Position numbers and translations under genes: made by a program. This document shows, piece by piece, positions 6,071 to 8,352 of a DNA stretch of 8,352 bases. The stretch comes from an uncultured bacterium (GTDB lineage Bacteria; Patescibacteriota; Minisyncoccia; Phycocordibacterales; UBA9973), in contig CAIOXR010000095.1 of NCBI GenBank assembly GCA_903862375.1, positions 1-8,352 of the forward strand, given 5' to 3'. The notes under the pieces are model-generated. The model did no database searches, had not been told where the DNA came from, and was given only the letters and a program-made list of their open reading frames with translations. Numbering within the stretch: position 1 is the first letter of the stretch; every line of letters begins with the position of its first letter.

Positions 6071-6152
6071 AAATTAAGTTCCCTCACAAATAATTTGATT
6101 GGTTGCGCGGGGTAATTCTAGAAACCCCGATTAACCAATTAAATTTGCAATT
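6071..6152 (+). promoter_or_regulatory. Structured 5' leader of radical SAM gene
   Basis: The predicted leader contains one long hairpin. P1 pairs 6092-6104 (AATTTGATTGGTT) with 6133-6145 (AACCAATTAAATT), 13 bp including one G-U. A small internal loop follows (GCG opposite ATT). P2 then pairs 6108-6113 (CGGGGT) with 6124-6129 (ACCCCG) around a 10-nt loop AATTCTAGAA. The hairpin ends 7 nt before the ATG, and there is no Shine-Dalgarno sequence and no T run, so it is not a terminator. It could control translation, protect the 5' end or bind a ligand or protein. I recognise no known riboswitch class. A DNA operator for the neighbouring regulator is the main alternative. Confidence 0.6.
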
Positions 6153-6776
6153 ATGAGAAAAGATCTGAAGGGGGTCGACATCTACAAAGAGGCAGACCTA
6201 ATTGTAGAAACAACAACTTTTTGCAACAAAAGTTGCAAGGGGTGTTTTTTTGAAGATAAGAAAAGAGAAAAAATTATATTAAACCATTTGGTTTATTATA
6301 ATACATTATTAAATTTAAAAAAAAGAAGTTTAATAGTACTGAGAGGTGGTGAAATATCAACTATTAATGATTGGTTTGATATTTTTGTTAAGCCAGCCTT
6401 GGATAGACAGCTCATAGTAATCATAGAGTCTAATGGGTTGTTTATGGAAGATTTAAATTATTTTCTTCCAAAGCTAAGGCATAAAAATATTTTTTTGCGA
6501 ATAAGTTTTGATTTAATGCATATTAAATCAAGAAATTTTAGAAAAGAATGTGCCCAAAAATATTTTTTTGCAAAAATGGCAACTAAAAAAAGAATAAATT
6601 TTGGATTCTATGCTACAGGCATGGAATCAGAACAAATGATAAATTTATTAAAAGGTTCTGGACTTGAAGAATATTTTTTTAAATTTTATTTTTTAAAAAA
6701 ATATTCAAGTGAAAAATTAAATATTAATGGGATATACCTAAGAGCAGATGGGACAACCCAAAGGTATTACCCATAA
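6153..6776 (+). CDS. Short radical SAM domain protein
   Basis: Radical SAM enzymes use a [4Fe-4S] cluster to cleave S-adenosylmethionine and start radical chemistry. The 207-residue product has the cluster motif CNKSCKGC (C24, C28, C31; CX3CX2C), the SAM-binding LRGGEIST (GGE at 65-67), a strand with SNG (93-95) and RISFDLMH (116-123). It ends GIYLRADGTTQRYYP without a SPASM or other C-terminal cluster domain, so it is a minimal TIM-barrel-type enzyme. The length recalls QueE or NrdG, but the cysteine-loop surroundings (ETTTFCNKSCKGCFFED) look more like MoaA/SPASM-type proteins, and no queuosine or nrd genes are nearby. The stop is followed directly by a terminator, so the gene is not simply truncated. 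No precursor-peptide gene was found. The substrate is unknown; a methyltransferase gene follows. Confidence 0.82.
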   Translation: MRKDLKGVDIYKEADLIVETTTFCNKSCKGCFFEDKKREKIILNHLVYYNTLLNLKKRSLIVLRGGEISTINDWFDIFVKPALDRQLIVIIESNGLFMEDLNYFLPKLRHKNIFLRISFDLMHIKSRNFRKECAQKYFFAKMATKKRINFGFYATGMESEQMINLLKGSGLEEYFFKFYFLKKYSSEKLNINGIYLRADGTTQRYYP

Positions 6777-6783
6777 AAAGTTT

Positions 6784-6813
6784 AAAAAATTCCATAAAAT
6801 TATGGAATTTTTT
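6784..6813 (+). terminator. Terminator of radical SAM gene
   Basis: This is a perfect 13-bp inverted repeat (6784-6796 and 6801-6813) with a 4-nt loop, an A run on the 5' side and six T on the 3' side. It begins 7 bp after the radical SAM stop. The methyltransferase gene beyond it therefore probably needs its own promoter. Confidence 0.8.
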
Positions 6814-6845
6814 ATTAAGATTATGTTATTAAATAAAATATTACT

Positions 6846-7211
6846 ATGAGAAAGACTGCAAATATATATAATAAAATTGCCCAAGACTATGCTAAGACAT
6901 TTATAAAACCTACAAGGTATATAAATAATTTTTTAGAACTTCTTCCAACAGGAGGAGGAATTTTAGACATAGGTTGTGGTATTGGAGTTAATTTAAATTT
7001 TGCTAAATCTAAAGGATTTGATGTTTTGGGTATTGATTTTTCAAATGAGATGATTGAAATTGCTAAAAATAATTATCCTAATATAAATTTTATCCTAGGA
7101 GATATGAGGAAAATTAAATTTCAGAATAGTAGATTTGATGGAGTTATCGCTTCGTATTCCCTTATTCATATTACAAAAAAGGAATTACCAAAAATTTTGA
7201 ATATTTTTTAG
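6846..7211 (+). CDS. SAM-dependent methyltransferase, N-terminal part (frameshifted)
   Basis: This is a class I (Rossmann-fold) methyltransferase fragment of 121 residues. Motif I is ILDIGCGIG (39-47). GID (62-64) supplies the acid that binds the SAM ribose, GD lies at 85-86, and FDGVIASYSLIHI (97-109) forms strand 4 and its flank. The N-terminus (ANIYNKIAQDYAKTF) is typical of small-molecule methyltransferases of the UbiE/Methyltransf_11/25 kind. The frame ends at a TAG (7209-7211) right after six T (7204-7209). The missing half continues in another frame to 7452, and removing one T would restore about 201 residues. This may be a sequence error, a true mutation or programmed slippage. A TAAAAT (6834-6839) 6 bp before the ATG is a weak -10, in keeping with a leaderless start. 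The substrate is unknown. Confidence 0.85.
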   Translation: MRKTANIYNKIAQDYAKTFIKPTRYINNFLELLPTGGGILDIGCGIGVNLNFAKSKGFDVLGIDFSNEMIEIAKNNYPNINFILGDMRKIKFQNSRFDGVIASYSLIHITKKELPKILNIF

Positions 7212-7452
7212 TAACATTCTTAAGGAAAATGGTTTACTGTATATAGCATTACAATCTGGTAGATCAAGAGAGATATACATAAATAGTTTGTTTAATCATA
7301 ATATAAAGTTATTTTTAAATGTGATGTCTTTTTCAGAAATATTTACTCTTTTAAAAGAGAATAATTTTGAAATACTTTTCAAGTGGAAAAATAGTGCTAA
7401 AAAGGATGAATTGAAATTTACAAAAATATTTATAATTTGTAAAAAATTATAA
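7210..7452 (+). pseudogene. Methyltransferase C-terminal part, displaced by frameshift
   Basis: Reading from 7210 (AGT AAC ATT) gives SNILKENGLLYIALQSGRSR and continues to KKL and a TAA at 7450-7452, 80 codons in all. KENGLLYIAL is the usual methyltransferase strand after motif III (L-x-x-G-G-hhhh), and MSFSEIFTLLKENNFEIL fits the later helix and strand. Joined to the upstream part as ILNIF-SNILKENG, it forms a complete domain with no other stop. There is no start codon or promoter of its own. Confidence 0.8.
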
Positions 7453-7458
7453 ATATTT
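7424..7458. terminator. Perfect AT-only hairpin at the methyltransferase 3' end
   Basis: This is a perfect 15-bp inverted repeat (7424-7438 and 7444-7458) with loop GTAAA. It overlaps the restored methyltransferase stop codon (7450-7452). The stem is all A/T. On the minus strand it is followed by a T run, so it may end TrmB paralogue 2 transcription as well, acting both ways between convergent genes. Confidence 0.45.
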
Positions 7459-7537
7459 AATCCAATTTAGTATTTTTCTAATTAATATGTATTTAGTTAT
7501 TATGTATTATAGTTATTATTCATAATGTCTGAATATT

Positions 7538-8296
7538 TTATTTATTCAAGCTTTTCGCCCCTAGCCATGCAAGCTCAAAAACTTTCTTCTGTGCATCAGC
7601 TATCTCTTTACTTTCGATTAGGACTGCGAACTTTTCTTTCCATGACATTATAAGCACTTTATTATTATAAATATTTGTTTCAGTTGTGAAATAGAATTTA
7701 TCTTTTGGGACGACATATGACTCTCGTAGCTCCTCTTTATCTTTTGCTGTAACTTTCAAAGTATCTGGATCATCTGGTGCTATAACTCTAACTTTTATAT
7801 TCTTCCCTACTCTTCTTTTGAAATAATTTCTTAGATATTCTTCCCCTACTGCCTTGAATGCATCAGTTCCGACTGCATATCCTATGATCTCTACTTTAGC
7901 AGTTAGCGTGTCCTCAAAGGCTTCTAATATTCTTTCTATACCTTCATAATATTTTACTTTTGGTTTTTCATCTATATTATAAATTGAGAATAACTCTGGA
8001 AGTAAATTATATGCTTGTTTTAATTTCTTTTCTCCATCTTTAATCTTATTCTCAAGATAGACTATTACCTTGTCAGGATTTTCAGCTACAAACTTTTGTA
8101 TTTTAGTTTCCCCAAGAGGGTTTACTAACCCATCATTCACGAGGGACTCTAGTATATCGTACCCAGTTGTACGATTTATCTTAGCAAATCTAGATATCTC
8201 GCTTGTCGTAGATGGACCAAGTTCAAGTAATGCTAAGTATACACTTGCCTCTTTTTCTCCAAATCCAAGATTTTTAAGTTGATTTTTATTAATCAT
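7538..8296 (-). CDS. TrmB-like transcriptional regulator, paralogue 2
   Basis: This 252-residue regulator has the same layout as the one at 5151-5930. An N-terminal winged helix (about 5-70; GFGEKEASVYLALLELGPST, then NRTTGYDILESLVNDGLV) is followed by a charged helix (KVIVYLENKIKDGEKKLK), KPKVKYYEGIERI and an alpha/beta effector domain. The last 34 residues before the final K are identical to paralogue 1, whereas the DNA-binding domains differ in most positions, including the recognition helix. The start at 8296 is well supported by a promoter whose -10 ends 6 bp upstream. The gene converges on the methyltransferase. The effector and targets are unknown; shared promoter sequence suggests it may act within this cluster. 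Confidence 0.9.
   Translation of the reverse strand: MINKNQLKNLGFGEKEASVYLALLELGPSTTSEISRFAKINRTTGYDILESLVNDGLVNPLGETKIQKFVAENPDKVIVYLENKIKDGEKKLKQAYNLLPELFSIYNIDEKPKVKYYEGIERILEAFEDTLTAKVEIIGYAVGTDAFKAVGEEYLRNYFKRRVGKNIKVRVIAPDDPDTLKVTAKDKEELRESYVVPKDKFYFTTETNIYNNKVLIMSWKEKFAVLIESKEIADAQKKVFELAWLGAKSLNK
7544..7645 (-). repeat. Direct repeat, copy 2 (3' end of TrmB paralogue 2)
   Basis: This is the partner of 5157-5258. It encodes the same 34 residues, from SWKEKF to GAKSLN. Such local near-identity between diverged paralogues fits gene conversion, or strong constraint combined with recent exchange. Confidence 0.85.
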
Positions 8297-8302
8297 TACT
8301 AA

Positions 8303-8331
8303 ATACTATGCTAAAAATATATTTGTGTCAA
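8303..8331 (-). promoter_or_regulatory. Promoter of TrmB paralogue 2 (leaderless)
   Basis: On the minus strand this is TTGACA (8331-8326), 17 bp, TAGTAT (8308-8303). The ATG at 8296 follows the -10 after 6 bp. The ATATTGACA context (8334-8326) is the same as at the other two cluster promoters. Confidence 0.75.
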
Positions 8332-8352
8332 TATCTTTCCACATATTATAAA

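Noticed and set aside
6092..6145. Leader hairpin as a tRNA or intrinsic terminator
   Set aside because: It has no cloverleaf arms or CCA-type ends, and no T run follows the stem.
7459..7537. AGTTATTAT repeated twice in the AT-rich spacer
   Set aside because: Two 9-bp copies in nearly pure A+T sequence are expected by chance; no gene or array is present.
389..8296. Alternative genetic code (TGA as Gly, as in some CPR groups)
   Set aside because: All recognisable genes are full length under the standard code, with glycines at conserved sites encoded by GGN and no in-frame TGA.

Overview
The window is one end of an AT-rich bacterial contig. It most resembles the Candidate Phyla Radiation (Patescibacteria, Parcubacteria-like). 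The reasons are the compact housekeeping genes, a single XerC/D-type recombinase, two TrmB-like regulators, a poorly characterised winged-helix protein, and starts with no Shine-Dalgarno sequence. This assignment rests on resemblance, not on a search. All recognised stops are TAA or TAG, and every recognisable protein reads full length with TGA as a stop.

Bases 1-54 are not genomic. They are an Illumina TruSeq P7/index adapter left on the contig end. Directly after them, on the minus strand, lies the N-terminus of a NYN-domain (PIN-like) nuclease gene cut off by the contig edge.

Bases 55-3886 carry housekeeping genes: the NYN fragment and rpsO (S15) on the minus strand, then on the plus strand an MFS efflux-type transporter, a XerC/D tyrosine recombinase 7 bp downstream of it, and exonuclease III. 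Two intergenic spaces (about 246-296 and 2989-3039) hold two copies of a small element. The copies align without gaps (32 of 51 bases by hand) and have two hairpins at identical offsets with compensatory base changes. This is the best candidate for something undescribed.

Bases 3879-8296 are visibly AT-richer and look like an accessory region. They hold a winged-helix protein of unknown function, a TrmB-like regulator, a short radical SAM protein transcribed divergently behind a strong promoter and an 82-nt structured leader, a SAM-dependent methyltransferase interrupted by a frameshift in a T run, and a second TrmB-like regulator. The two regulators are diverged overall but share 34 identical C-terminal residues encoded by nearly identical DNA, so they bracket the enzymes as direct repeats. 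Both regulator promoters and the radical SAM promoter share the 9-mer ATATTGACA at the -35 position, which suggests common control. The substrate of the two enzymes cannot be read from the sequence.

Across the window, several -10 boxes end only 6-9 bp before the ATG, so many mRNAs are probably leaderless. The radical SAM gene, with its long folded leader, is a clear exception.
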